In this document: piece after piece, positions 48,801-64,000 of the stretch
Layout: each line of letters starts with the position of its first letter
Position numbering within the stretch: the first letter of the stretch is position 1
NCBI RefSeq assembly: GCF_041146795.1
Contig: NC_135185.1
Coordinates: 11,939,529-12,003,528, forward strand
Direction: 5' to 3'
Length of the DNA: 64,000 nt
Origin: Maylandia zebra
Lineage: Eukaryota > Chordata > Actinopteri > Cichliformes > Cichlidae
Position numbers and translations under genes: made by a program
Notes under the pieces: generated by a model
What the model saw: the letters and a program-made list of their open reading frames with translations, nothing else
Told to the model about the DNA's origin: nothing
Database searches by the model: none

Positions 48801-51800
48801 CACACTGAAAGACCCATTTTTCCAGTGTTAACAAATCTGGAGACTCTCACCGGATGCTCCTAATTTTATTCTTGGTGATTTTAACAATTGTAATCTTAAG
48901 AAATCACTGAACAATTTCTTTCAATATGTCACTTGTCCTACAAGGAATAACAAAACGCTGGATTTGTGTTATGGACCAATTAAGGGGGCATATAAGTCTG
49001 TGGCCGGACCTGCGCTAGGTTCTTCGGATCACAATGTTATTCATCTCCTCCCTGCTTACAGATCTGTGATTAGGAGGGAGAAGGCCTGTGTGAAGCGGAC
49101 TAATGTCTGAACAAAAGACAGTTGTGTTGCCCTTCAGGGGTGTTTTGATTGCACTGACTGGTCCTTGTTTCAAGAGAGCACTTCTGATTTGGATGAACTC
49201 ACCGATGTGGTGTGTAGCTACATCTCTTTTTGCAAAGACTCTGTGGTTCCAGTCAGAGAATTTAAGACTTTCCCTAATAACAAACCGTGGCTCTCTAAAG
49301 ATATTAAGGATCTGATTCTTAAAAGGAAAATTGCTTTCAACGAGGGAGACGTTCCCACTATGAGAATATTAAGGAAGGAGGTGAGGGCTGCAATAAAGAT
49401 TGCCAAGATGAGGTATAGAAATAAGATTGAGGCAGAACTCAGCAGTAACAACCTCAAAAGAGCTTGGCTTGGTATGAAAACAATGGCAGGGCTACACACG
49501 AAAGGTAAAAGTAATATTACCTTAGAGGGGTTTACCTCTGACAAACATCTGGCAGACAGTCTTAACAGTTTTTACCTTCGTTTTGAGAACTTTGACTGTT
49601 CTAGGCAGACCAGCACACTGAGGGAAAAGACTATCACTCCCCCATCAATTTGTATTGATGAGAGGGGGGTAGATAATCTTTTTAGACACACTAAAAGCAA
49701 GAGTCCTGGACCTGACAACATCTGTGGACAGGTACTGAGAACTTGTGCTGATCAGCTGAGTGGGATTTTTCACTATATCTTCTCACTTTCTTTAGAGCTA
49801 CAGACGGTACCTAAGATTTGGAAACATGCGATCATTGTTCCTGTTGCTAAGGGCAGTTCTCCTAAGGCACTGAATGATTTTAGGCCTGTGGCTCTGACTT
49901 CTTTAGTGATGAAGACATTTGAGAAGATAATTAAGAGGGAGATTTTAATGCAGGTTGAACACCATCTTGACCCCTTCCAGTTCGCCTATAGAGCAGGAAG
50001 AGGTGTGGAGGATGCTGTTGTCACACTCCTGCATCTCTTGTATAAGCATCTTGAGGCCCCTCACACCCATGCAAGATTATTATTTGCTGACTTTTCATCA
50101 GCATTTAATACAATTCAACCCCTCTTACTTGCTGACAGGCTTTACAATCATTTCAAGCTTGACACTAGTCTGGTCGGCTGGGTGACAGACTTTCTGACTA
50201 ATAGGTCACAATGCGTGAGGGTAAATCATGTCTTTTCTGATGTGCTCTCCTCCTCTACTGGATCACCCCAGGGTTGCTGCCTCTCTCCCCTTCTGGTCAT
50301 TCTGTACACGAATGAGTGTCGCAGCAATTTCACGAACAGACATATCCTGAAGTTTGCTGACGACACAGTGATCGTCAGTCTTCTAGTGGGGGACGAGTCA
50401 GGCCATGGACAGGTTGTAGATGATTTTGTGAATTGGTGTGATGAGTCCTTCCTGTCACTTAATATGTCAAAAACTAAAGACATGATTATTGATTTTAGGA
50501 AGTCCTCTTATAGCTCATCACCCACTATCATTAAAACTGCCGTTATTGGGATCGTTGAGAGTTATAAATATCTAGGTGTGGTACTTGACCATAAACTGTG
50601 TTTTGAATCTCATGCTGATGCCACTACTAAAAAAGTTCAACAAAGACTGTTCTTTTTAAGGAAAATGAGATCTTTTAATGTCTCATCCGAGATGTTGTCT
50701 TTGTTTTATAGAAGTTTTATCAAATCTGTGATGTCTTTTTGTATCGCTGCCTGGTTTGGTAACCTGACGGTGAAGAATAAGAATCGGTTGGGACTTCTGG
50801 TAAAAACTGCTAGCAAAATTTCAGGGCGCTGGCAAGATGGACTTTTGGCCATTTACAATAGAAATGTGCTTAGAAAGGCTCATTCTATTATTAATTGTTT
50901 GAACCAACCACTTCACAGTGAGTTTGAGTTGTTGCTTTCCGGCCGTCGTTTTAGAGTACCTCCGAGGAGGACTAAAGGACTCCAGGTCTCTTTTATCCCC
51001 ACTGCATCTTCTCTCCTCAATGGCAAATAACTGTCCTTGGACTTTCTATCACTATTATTGTCATTATTATTTTATAGTATTGTTCTGTTTATTTATATCC
51101 TGCTGCTAAACTAATTTCCCCTTGTGGGACAATAAAGAAATTGAATTGAATTGAATCAGCTAAAAACCAGGAGCCTTGTTGACATGCTTCACTGCACCTT
51201 CTCAGAACAGTATAAACGACTGCTCACCTGGAGCTGTGTGTTTAAGGACAAAGTTTTCATCATCAAACTTCCGGCCATAGATGGACTTCCCGCCGGTGCC
51301 GTTGTGGTTGGTGAAGTCGCCTCCTTGGCACATAAACTGAGGGATGATGCGGTGGAAGCTGCTGCCCTTGTAGCCGAAGCCCTTTTCGTGAGTGCACAAG
51401 CAGCGGAAGTTCTCTAAAATTAAAGAGAAGAGTTGTTCTAACAGATAACACAGGTTTCTTTCTACACACATGGAGACCAGTTCAAAAAAAGAGGAAAAAT
51501 TTGGGATTTGTAGCATATACACATACACACCTGCTGTCATGGGAACAATGTCAGCCCGGAGCAGGAAGCGCAGTCTCCCTGCTGGCTTGTTGCCGATCTT
51601 TATGTCCATGTAGACCTGAGGATTTACTCTGCCCTTTTTAGCCGGAGGCTCACCCTGCAAGAACAAATTACCGCCTCACATCTTAACAGATTTATAAAGG
51701 GAAGACCTCACAGAGACACAGATTAGAAGTGAAATCCTCTCACCTCCTGAGCTGTAGTTTGGGGTGTTTCTCCAGCTGCTGCCTCTGCCTCAGCTTCTTC

Positions 51801-54223
51801 AACGGTCTTCCCAGAAAACTTTTTCAACCAGTCATCATCCGACCACACTGCAGGAAAGGAAGACTTAAAGTTTGAACCGCTATTGTTTTTTTTAAAGAGA
51901 CAAACAAAATGTATGAAATGTTTGTTATTCACCTGGTCGAGAAGAACCTTCTTTGATTCTCATGGGTTTGGCAATATTGACGCGGACAGTCCTTCCAAAA
52001 AGTTCAGACTCATTCTAGAGGGATAAAAAAAACATTTTAACAATAATCAAGCAGATTAAGGTTTTTAACAGAGTGACGTTATCTGTGAGTGTCTGCATAA
52101 CAACCATACTAAGAGCTGCTCCAGATCTCAGACTACTAAGGAAACCTGCTTCAGTGCTTCCTTTAATACCTAATTTAGCAGATGATACACTAGACTGTCC
52201 TTTATGACACTTAATGAAAACAAATGATCAGGTGACTGCTGTGTTTTCAATCATGTGCCACGACTTTCTAATATTTAGGGTCGTGGTGGGGTTGGGGACT
52301 ATCCCCGTTGTCATAGGGCGGGAGGCGGGGTACACCCCGGATAGGTAAAAGGGTTCTTTTGATGCTGTTTTTTGGCTATTCAATGGGAATAACGTCTCTG
52401 GTCTAGCAGTTATATGAGAAACTTACCATGTTATCAATAGCTGCTGCAGCATCCTGCAGAAGATGAGAAAGAAGCCGTAAATAGGTTATGAGGACAGAAA
52501 TATGTTTCTCCTGAAGTCACCAATAACCATTCAAATGACTCACTTTGGTAAATTCCCAGCTCTTAAAATGGCAAGATGCAGATGAACGCTAATTAATGAC
52601 GAATACCCAAGTTAATACTAACTGATGATGCCACGCCAGAGAACAAACAAAACTACTTCAACAAGGAAGTGGAAGATCATATTAAGATTTAATACATTGT
52701 CATTTTTAATTTAAATAAAAGTATACAGAGCAAGATCATCATGTGCATAAAATAATCTGTGATTGGGTCATTTTACCTCAGTTCATCAAATTAAAACAAC
52801 AACAACAAAAAAAGATGGATATTTCAAAAACGAGAGAGAACATCAAACTTTTTTGATATAATATGAACACAAACTTCCTCTTCCTAAAAGCGATGACTTG
52901 GATTTGGTAGGTAGTGTCATACCTGTGGAATTACACACTCGAGATGAATGAAAAGGTGTTTTTGTAATATGTGTAAAACCATTCACCTAATGTGAACCCT
53001 GGCCTTAAAGATACTATGTGCCTTACTGGGGATTTATGCTTCAGTGAGAAATATTATAACTGCAAACCCCTTTGAAACCCTACATCCTAACCTACAGCAT
53101 AACATGATGTCCAGCTCCCACAAAATCTAACTACATGTGGGGTCGATGCAGCCCACAGCTACTGTGAGTGGCCTGCCGCCGTCAAGCAAATTCCTGGAGG
53201 ATGATGGCTGAAACTATCAGAGTGGATGTGAGAGAATGTACAAAGAAGTGGAAGAACTGGAGGGACAAGTATGTTTGACCCTTAAAAAAACTGATCATAC
53301 AAGCACAAGGACCCAGGAGGGAAAAAAAAGTAGCAGTGTTTTATTTGTTTCTATCATAACTCACAGCATATAAAGCACCAGGACATGACTGTTATCTAGC
53401 TTTGTAGATAACAGGTTTTTTAAATGATATCGGAGGAATATCCAAACAGCTGCCTATCTTCATCCCCATTAAGTATATTTAGTAAGATTTTTAATGACAG
53501 CAGGGACCTGACATTTTGCATAATCATTATTAAAAAGAAATTTTTGCCTGGAATTTTTTTTCAGGAAAATCTGACCTGACATAGAATGACCCAACGATAC
53601 TTGTTCCACTGCTGTATCATTTACATAATACCGTTAATAGGCTAATATTAGCACACTGTAGGCTGTATACGCCGGACTCACCTCTGCAAGCTCAAATTCG
53701 ATGAATGCAAAACCTCTGTGCTTCTCTGAAAATGTAAAGCACAAGACAAAGCCAACACTTTCATCTTGTGCTGCTGCAGGGTTTATTGTTAATCGTGGTT
53801 AAAACGGTCCTGATCTTACCCGTTTCATAGTCCAGCGGGATCTGGATGTCGATGATGTCTCCAAAGGGAATAAAGGCAGCATGGAGCACCTTCTCATCCA
53901 CCTCTTCTGCTAAACCACCTGACGTAAACACGCATTTTTAAGATCCGCATTCCAAAAAAGGGAAAAACACTTTCAACAAATACAGTGTAGAGAGCTGGAA
54001 TAACGGACAGTATTTACATGCCGGGTTAAACGTGAGCTCATTTTTCGGGCTAAACTTCGCTTTCGCGCGTCTTTGTCGTGTTCCTGACATGCGCAGAATT
54101 ACTGTTACGATACAGATTTATAATACAGTCGTAAACTCGTAAGCTACATACACTCAAACAGCGAAAATTTAACAAAAACGGCCATAACGTACCCACATAC
54201 AACACCCGCTTGTTAGCCGCCAT
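45804..54223 (-). CDS. ppie: Peptidyl-prolyl isomerase E (cyclophilin 33)
   Basis: Nuclear cyclophilin with an RNA-binding domain; it joins the activated spliceosome and binds MLL1 PHD3 in mammals. Exons in order: 54193-54223, 53820-53918, 53682-53725, 52427-52453, 51933-52014, 51744-51847, 51531-51654, 51228-51413, 46746-46888, 45804-45872. Total 302 residues (human 301), phases agree. The RRM is at about residues 7-85 with VLYVGGLAEEV and HRGFAFIEF as RNP2/RNP1. The linker [15 protein letters not shown] is conserved. The cyclophilin domain covers about 140-300: [15 protein letters not shown] (catalytic Arg), [22 protein letters not shown], and end IISDCGEYV. The linker between the domains is Ala/Glu-rich and varies in the family. 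Intron 8 is over 4.3 kb because of the Rex1-type LINE and SINEs inside it. The gene looks intact. Confidence 0.96.
45925..46245 (-). mobile_element. tRNA-derived SINE, near full length
   Basis: On the minus strand the 5' head reads like a tRNA: an A box in GTGGCTCAAGAGTTGGGAG and a B box GGTTCAAGTCC about 35 bases on. A body with GTGTCCTTGGGCAAGACACTTC follows. A tail ends CAAAGTGCTTTGGGGTCC...CAAATACAGGCC. The family is abundant in percomorph genomes as I recall it. It lies in the last ppie intron. Confidence 0.7.
46375..46510 (-). mobile_element. RTE-type LINE fragment
   Basis: The minus-strand frame gives [19 protein letters not shown] then RMLNMGVE, matching the RTE tail VRWFGHVQRRD...RRMLRMEVPG. 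It is short, in ppie intron 9. Confidence 0.65.
47100..47425 (-). mobile_element. tRNA-headed SINE, near full length
   Basis: The minus strand starts GGTGGCATGGTGGTTAGCAC (A box), with B-box-like GAGTTCAATTCC about 35 bases on. The body includes CTTCCTCCCACCAAAGACATG and a tail GGATAGGCTCCCGTGACCC ... GGAAGCGAATGGATGG. Fragments of the same family are at 16035, 22866, 36530 and 52275. It lies in ppie intron 8. Confidence 0.7.
47426..48800. other. ppie intron 8, unique part
   Basis: AT-rich intronic DNA between the SINE and the Rex1-type LINE; nothing else recognised. Confidence 0.5.
48815..51157 (+). mobile_element. Rex1-type LINE, 5'-truncated, in ppie intron 8
   Basis: Non-LTR retrotransposon inserted antisense to ppie. 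The 5' part encodes the end of an APE endonuclease ([35 protein letters not shown]). After one in-frame stop (TGA, 49108-49110) a frame open to 51028 gives the linker ([16 protein letters not shown]) and reverse transcriptase. RT motifs are [53 protein letters not shown] and the catalytic KFADDTVIV. The 3' end is ACAATAAAGAAATTGAATTGAATTGAAT in spaced units, the short tandem tail typical of CR1/Rex1/L2 elements. With one stop in about 2.3 kb this copy is quite young. The N-terminal endonuclease portion is missing. Rex1 versus a close CR1-group clade is by eye. Confidence 0.88.
52275..52350 (-). mobile_element. SINE tail fragment in a ppie intron
   Basis: Blocks GGGTCGTGGTGGGGTTGGGG, CCCGTTGTCATAGGGCGGGAG and GGGGTACACCCCGGATAGG match the tail region of the 47100-47425 SINE family, including parts lost in that copy. 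Confidence 0.55.
52455..53680. other. ppie intron 3
   Basis: About 1.2 kb of AT-rich intronic DNA between the 44-base and 27-base exons. No repeat or RNA gene recognised, though 53100-53290 has a more even base mix. Confidence 0.5.
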
Positions 54224-54226
54224 ATT
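54216..54226 (-). promoter_or_regulatory. ppie: YY1/TISU-type element over the ppie start codon
   Basis: The minus strand reads AATATGGCGGC across the ATG, matching the YY1/TISU consensus (AANATGGCGGC) that marks genes with very short 5' UTRs. hmgcl has a related ATCATGGCGAC at its start (33194-33204). Confidence 0.5.
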
Positions 54227-54316
54227 GGATTTAACCCTTCAACTTTGAACCCAGCAGCTTCCTATTGGTGCAGAGAACCAGAACTAAAACAGGCAGCCTC
54301 GGATTACTGAACTCTA

Positions 54317-54330
54317 CCGCCCCCTGTCGG
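54317..54330 (-). promoter_or_regulatory. CTCF-like site upstream of ppie
   Basis: The minus strand reads CCGACAGGGGGCGG, with the AGGGGGCGG core of CTCF sites, about 95 bases upstream of the ppie start codon. Confidence 0.4.
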
Positions 54331-55395
54331 AGGAACCTCCCATTATTACAATAAACTCTGAATTTTACTTCAATTTGGATTTAAATATTTGTAGTTTTAA
54401 AGCCACGATGCAATCTGATCTTTGCTTTGATTTTTTTTAAATTAATCTATTTTTGTCCAAGACCGTCCCGCTTAGTTATCAAGCCTATGTAATCAAATTA
54501 CAGGAAATAAGTAACTTTTATCAGCCTGGGTCACACTTGAAAAGTGCCATTAAATCATAGTTACATTGCCATGGATTACTTTTTTGTTTCTCTTTAAACT
54601 GCCACTTTAAATTGGTGTAGAGGGAAGATGTTAAACCATTTTATCACTGGGTTCCTCGAAACAAGTGAAGAAACCCTTACAGGCAAGCTTCCATGTTAGT
54701 AAGCCAAAAATAAAATCATTTGATGTGGGTACAGATTTGATTAAATAAAGGCACGAGCAACAACTTACAGTTCACAGTGTAAAAACAATGGAGCATAACT
54801 TGGTAAGATTGCTTAGTGGCAAAAACAAGAGCAAAGCAGAAATTTAATGGCAGCATCCAACGTGAAGGCAGAGTTAAAACATACTCCGAGGTTTCCAATA
54901 GAAGACTTAGCAAAAATGGCAGGAGGACCTAGAGTTTCCATTACTTTGGGCATAAAATTCGTAAAGGCTCCTGTTTTCTCTTTATTAACTTTTAATAGAG
55001 TCAAACTAATTTCCACATGTCTCTCCTAAATCAAATATTTTCTCTCTGCCTGAACCCAGTCCTTTAATCCGTCAGAGAAATTAATCACAAATAGTAGAAA
55101 ACAATTGCAAACTTCACAATTCCTCAAAACTGTTAATAGGACAAGCTAAAGATAGAGTTTAACATTTTACTACAACCTTTTAATTCTTTGCAAAATTTGC
55201 ATTTTCAGAAGTAATGTGTAAGCACTGCAAAGCCACTTTGACAGTTTCCACACTGGATCATTTGAATATAGGGAAACGTTTCCTAACTTTTTTCCTTCTT
55301 TTTGATTAAATGCTAAAAAAGAAACACCCTAAATAACACCAAACACAACTTATAAGTACGTTATCATGTTTCAGTATTACTTTGTACCAAAGTGT
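54331..55395. other. ppie-pabpc4 intergenic
   Basis: AT-rich DNA with no recognised gene. It ends at the Tc1 remnant. Confidence 0.5.
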
Positions 55396-55399
55396 TTAT

Positions 55400-56100
55400 C
55401 AGACACACACTTAAGTGTGTTTGGTCAATAACAGGCTTTGCAATTTTGCCTCTGCACACCACCACCATGGATTTTATGTCAAACAGTCAAGATGTGACTG
55501 GAGTGACTTTAACCATTTTTAAAAACATAGTTCCCCATTTTCAGAGGTTTAATAGCAGCTGGACAAATTAACTTAATAATTTTTCTTGTTTTTAATATTT
55601 GGATGAAAAATCAATGACTGCTGAAAGACTAGAGCCCATGAATATCATCGGGTGCTTCGTTTCATCACTTGAGATGCTCGGCCAGGCTGTCACTGCAGTC
55701 ACCTTCAGTTGCTGCTTGGTTTGTGGGTCTGTGCCTTCAGTTTTATCTTCAGTAATGAGAAAAGGCTGCTCTATTGGGCTGAGATCAGATGGCTGACTTG
55801 GCCACTGAAGATTATCTAGATTTATTTACCTGGAGTAAACTCTTGCTTTTGCAGCTCTGTGTAATTCTCCATTTGCACGTTGTAGTGCTCTCTGTGCGGC
55901 TTTATTACAGTTGTCTGAACCTGAGCAGAGTCTATAGCTCTGCACACTCCACATCACATCCTGCTGCTTCCATCAACAGTCACATGATCATTAAAGCTGG
56001 TGGTCCAGTTCCACTGCTCGTGCCATAACATTACCTCCATCACGTTTCACAGATTACTTGATATGCTTCTCCGCTTCTGCACACTTTCCTTCTCAATTAA
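55400..56100 (-). mobile_element. Tc1/mariner-type transposon remnant
   Basis: The minus-strand frame (about 55600-55820) gives LQWPSQPSDLSPIEQPFLIT, then QTKQQLKVTAVTAWPSIS and FMGSSLSAVID. This is the C-terminal third of a Tc1-type DDE transposase (family form EWPSQSPDLNPIEH...KQQLK...AW). 55820-56090 keeps antisense blocks of the middle, such as CATAACATTACCTCCATCACG. 55400-55560 keeps the 3' end block TGCAATTTTGCCTCTGCACACCACC. The N-terminal DNA-binding part and the far inverted repeat are gone, so it is inactive and old. Confidence 0.8.
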
Positions 56101-56136
56101 AATAACACAAGGTGAGTCGCCTGGACATATCATCCC

Positions 56137-56142
56137 TTTATT
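56137..56142 (-). terminator. pabpc4: Poly(A) signal of pabpc4
   Basis: AATAAA on the minus strand, 469 bases past the stop codon, just after the Tc1 remnant's end. Confidence 0.5.
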
Positions 56143-56610
56143 GAAATTACCACACACCCATTGATAACGTGTTAGGATGGAGGAGTCATCTCACACCAAC
56201 ATGAAGCTTTCAAGCAAAGACAGAGAACAAGGCTCTTTTTACTTCCTCTCCTTTGCCACAAAATAAAGGGCCTTTGTTCAAGATTCATTTGCATCACTGC
56301 ATCTGGCGTGCAGCGTTAAAAGTATTACAGAACTACAAAATTATGCATTATGTAATATTTTTTCAAAGTGTACATTTAAAATAATGTTTTCCTTTTTTTT
56401 CTTGATTTTTGTTTTTGTGCGATTGTTCAGAAGACTCTGGGCTTTCCAGCGTAGTGCGTCTCTTCCCATCTCCTCTCAGTTTTCTATGCTCTGAAACAAC
56501 ACAATGTCTTCCCATTAGTGCCGCACAATCTTTATTATAGCCTAATGAACCTGATTGATTAGCTTGACTAAACATGGATTTCCATACCAAGTTAGAATAG
56601 CTCAGAGTCT

Positions 56611-61197
<4,587 letters not shown>

Positions 61198-62154
61198 CTA
61201 CAGTGCAGGGAGACGCACATAGACACGACTATGAATGAAGGCAGTTCTTTCATTTTGAAGCAAGTTCGACATTTGGAGAGTGGCGTAAGGCGACTCAAAT
61301 CGGTTTTATCACTTCTCTGGATGTGTCCAGAGAAGAAATTATGTTTTGCTGTTTTAAATGGATTTATTGTTAAACTCCTTTAATTTAATTGTAATTTTTC
61401 ATATATTTTTTCACTGTTTTTAATTAAAGTTTCCTTTCTTTTCTTTTTTTTCCCCCTTAAAGATACAATTACAGATTCTAGGCTGCTGCTATCGGCTACA
61501 AGCTTAAACAGCAATACTGTTTAAGTATTGCTCAAAAGGATCCATTATGCTTTTTTTCTAGAGTAGCTTTGCATGATTGCCTGTCTGGAACAAGCCAGTC
61601 TATCTCCTCAATAAATCCATTTTCCAAATGGAATACCTTCACAAACAGAAAGTTTGAGGGGTGCTTATAAACTATCTGAAATCAAACATTTGGAGTGAAT
61701 CCTGAGGTTTTGGCTTTAAAGGATTATTTGTACATAAACTGACGTCATTACTGGAAACACTTTTCATGTGTAATGTGAGCATCCACCACAGGAAGAGTAA
61801 TCTTGCACCAAATACACCAAATCTGTCAGGAGTTCAGCAACCAACATGCACATCTCAGACCTCTGAAGGTTCTTATCTATATCAGATATTTTGATCACGT
61901 TGCCTAACAACCACCCACCAACAGCTAAAGCTGCCACAGGTTTCATATTTATGCACCTTTAACACCATATAAAGGCACTTTATCGTTCTTATTTTATGAC
62001 AAAAAACATCAAATGTATATATCCTCTCTGAATATAATGATATATGATCTATTATTATACCATCATGTTGCCCGGTGTTTGTTAGTTTGTTGCCTGGGAG
62101 TCACCTATCCACAACAATAATTTACTGGCTATAAAATTTAATGTGTGATAAATA
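61198..62154 (-). other. pabpc4 intron
   Basis: AT-rich intronic DNA upstream (in transcript sense) of the RRM2 exon. No RRM1 exon is visible. Confidence 0.5.
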
Positions 62155-64000
62155 ACTAGTAAGTAAGTAAAGTAAGTAAACTTTATTTATTAAGCGCTTT
62201 TCACAGACAGGCAATCACAAAGCGCTGTACACAAATATTAAAATATTAAAATAAACAATAAAATCAATAGACATTATATACAATGTAAAAGATAAAAAGT
62301 AAATAATGTAAAAAAAATAAAATAAAATATGTAGATCAACAAAAGGCTTGTTTGAACAGAAGAGTTTTTAACTGTTTTTTAAAAGAATCCACAGAGTCAA
62401 GCAAACGTAATTGTAGTGGTAAACTGTTCCACAGCCTTGGTGCAACAGACTGAAAGGCTCTGTCCCCTTTTGTCTTCAATCGTGTACGGGGAACAACTAA
62501 GAGACTCTGAGTCTGTGAGCGGAGATGACGAGCAGCAGTGTATTTTAAAAGAAGCTTGGATAAGTAATCTGGAGCCTGGCCATTTAGTGCTCTGTATGTT
62601 AAAACAAGAATTTTAAAGCGAATTCTAAACTCTATTGGGAGCCAATGTAAAGAATATAAGATGGGAGTGATGTGAACACGCTTGGTAGAGCGAGTTAGTA
62701 GTCTGGCTGCTGCGTTTTGTATTGTCTGGAGGCAAGAGAGAGATGATCTATCCAAGCTAGTAAACAGGGAATTACAGTAATCTAAGCGTGATGACACAAA
62801 TGCATGAATGAGTTTTTCCAGTTCAGCTGAGGAAACCATATGTCGTAGTTTAGATATGTTTCTTAAATGATAGAAACAGGAACGAGACAAAGATTTTACA
62901 TGAGAGTCAAGGCCCAGGGAAGAGTCAAATATTACTCCAAGATTTCGAATATTTGACTTGACAGATGGACAGAAAGAGGCAAGAACCTGACTGATTTTAG
63001 AATGTAGCTCAGGAGGAGCTATGATCATGGTCTCGGTCTTGTTAGTATTTAGAACAAGGTAGTTGCTTGAAAGCCAATCAGAAACCTGGGTTAAGCACTG
63101 GACTAGGGTGGACAGCCTATCCAGCTGATGAGGCTTAAAGGACATATGGAGCTGAATGTCATCAGCATAAAAATGATAAGACAGGTTGCTAAAAGATTGA
63201 ATGATACTAGCTAAAGGAAGCATATAAAAAGAAAATAGTAATGGACCTAAAACTGAGCCCTGTGGGACACCACAGGTCAGGGCAGCAGTGTTAGAGGAGA
63301 ACCTGTCAGTCCTAACAGAGAAGGTCCTGTCTGATAAGTAGGAAGAAAACCAGTCTAGGGCAGAGCCAGATACACCAGCCAAAACCTTCAGCCTGTTAAG
63401 TAGGATTTTGTGGTCGATGGTGTCAAAGGCTGCACTAAGATCAAGCAAAATGATCACAGAACAGTTCCCTGCGTCAGATGCCATTAACAGATCATTATAG
63501 ACTCTTAAGAGAGCGGTCTCTGTAGAGTGCTGCTTTTGAAAGCCAGACTGAAAAGGGTCAAGAATCTGTAATTTACATAATAGAGACCTGAACTGATTTT
63601 CAACAATTTTTTCAAGTAATTTACTGACAAATGGCAATTTTGAAATAGGTCGGTAATTACTAGCAGAGCTAGGATCGAGATTCTGTTTTTTTTAACAGAG
63701 GAGTTACCTCAGCATGTTTAAAATAAGATGGAACACAGCCTTGCCTCAGTGAACTGTTGATGATGGATAGTAATGTGGGACCAATGCTGGTGATAGACCC
63801 AGACAGGACAGAGTGAGGTAATATATCTACAGAGCATGACGAGGATTTCATTTTACCTAAAACTATAATTAAGTCATTTAGTGTGATTGGAAAAAAGGAG
63901 GTAAATGATCCAGGACAGCAAGGGGTATCTTCATAAGGGGAGGCACTTGAGGAAATTTTAGATTTCAAGTCCATCACCTTATTTACAAAGTAATTAAGGA
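62155..64000 (-). mobile_element. L2-type LINE, runs off the right edge, in pabpc4 intron
   Basis: The minus-strand frame 63637-62336 encodes reverse transcriptase: LLDLSAAFDTIDHKILLNRL, CGVPQGSVLGPLLFS, the catalytic YADDIQLHM, then NLGVIFDSSL, HWLPIEFRIRFKIL, GDRAFQSVAPRLWNSLP. It ends FKKQLKTLLFKQAFC. Upstream (63977-63669) the frame continues with SCSVDILPHSVL and AEVTPLLKK, then shifts by one base in an A run near 63690. Apart from that slip the visible part is open, so the copy is fairly young. The 3' end after the stop holds AGCGCTTTGTGATTGCCTG and finishes in TTACTTACTTTACTTAC units, a tandem tail typical of L2. The endonuclease and 5' end lie beyond the window. Confidence 0.9.

Overview
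The window looks like ray-finned (teleost) fish nuclear DNA. Evidence: compact intron-exon genes with GT/AG splice sites, a teleost repeat set (Rex1- and L2-type LINEs, RTE scraps, tRNA-headed SINEs, Tc1/mariner remnants) and single-exon connexins. The repeats suggest a percomorph, possibly cichlid-like fish, but that is inference. Five multi-exon or single-exon gene types are recognised with confidence, and the intron-exon models below were built by hand from splice sites and reading phase.

Layout. 1-2600: no gene seen. 2610-5312: intronless insm1 on the minus strand. 5.3-19 kb: a gene desert upstream of insm1. It holds two good RE1/NRSE (REST) sites, paired E-boxes, CTCF-like sites and several stretches that read like conserved non-coding elements. 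19052-21101: decayed remains of a kazald (IGFBP/Kazal/Ig secreted protein) gene on the minus strand, recognised from four phase-consistent exon remnants. 23-27 kb: gale (+). 27.3-31.2 kb: zbtb8a (+). 33.1-36.4 kb: hmgcl (+). 37.7-44.9 kb: two tandem beta-type connexins on the minus strand, one gjb3-like and one gjb4/gjb5-like. 45.7-54.2 kb: ppie (-), with a Rex1-like LINE in its eighth intron. 55.4-56.1 kb: a Tc1 transposase remnant. 56.1 kb to the right edge: pabpc4 (-). It lacks its first RRM exons, which lie outside the window, and an L2-type LINE runs off the right edge inside the gene.

Most of these genes (GALE, HMGCL, ZBTB8A, GJB3/4/5, PPIE, PABPC4) map to human 1p34-p36, so the block from about 23 kb onward is an old vertebrate linkage group. 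INSM1 is on human 20p11, so its junction with this block may be a lineage-specific join. The genes do not form one pathway: gale does galactose/UDP-sugar metabolism, hmgcl ketogenesis and leucine breakdown, ppie spliceosomal prolyl isomerisation, pabpc4 mRNA poly(A) binding, the connexins cell coupling, and insm1 and zbtb8a transcription control. The most notable regulatory signal is the pair of REST-type sites upstream of insm1, a neuroendocrine regulator.
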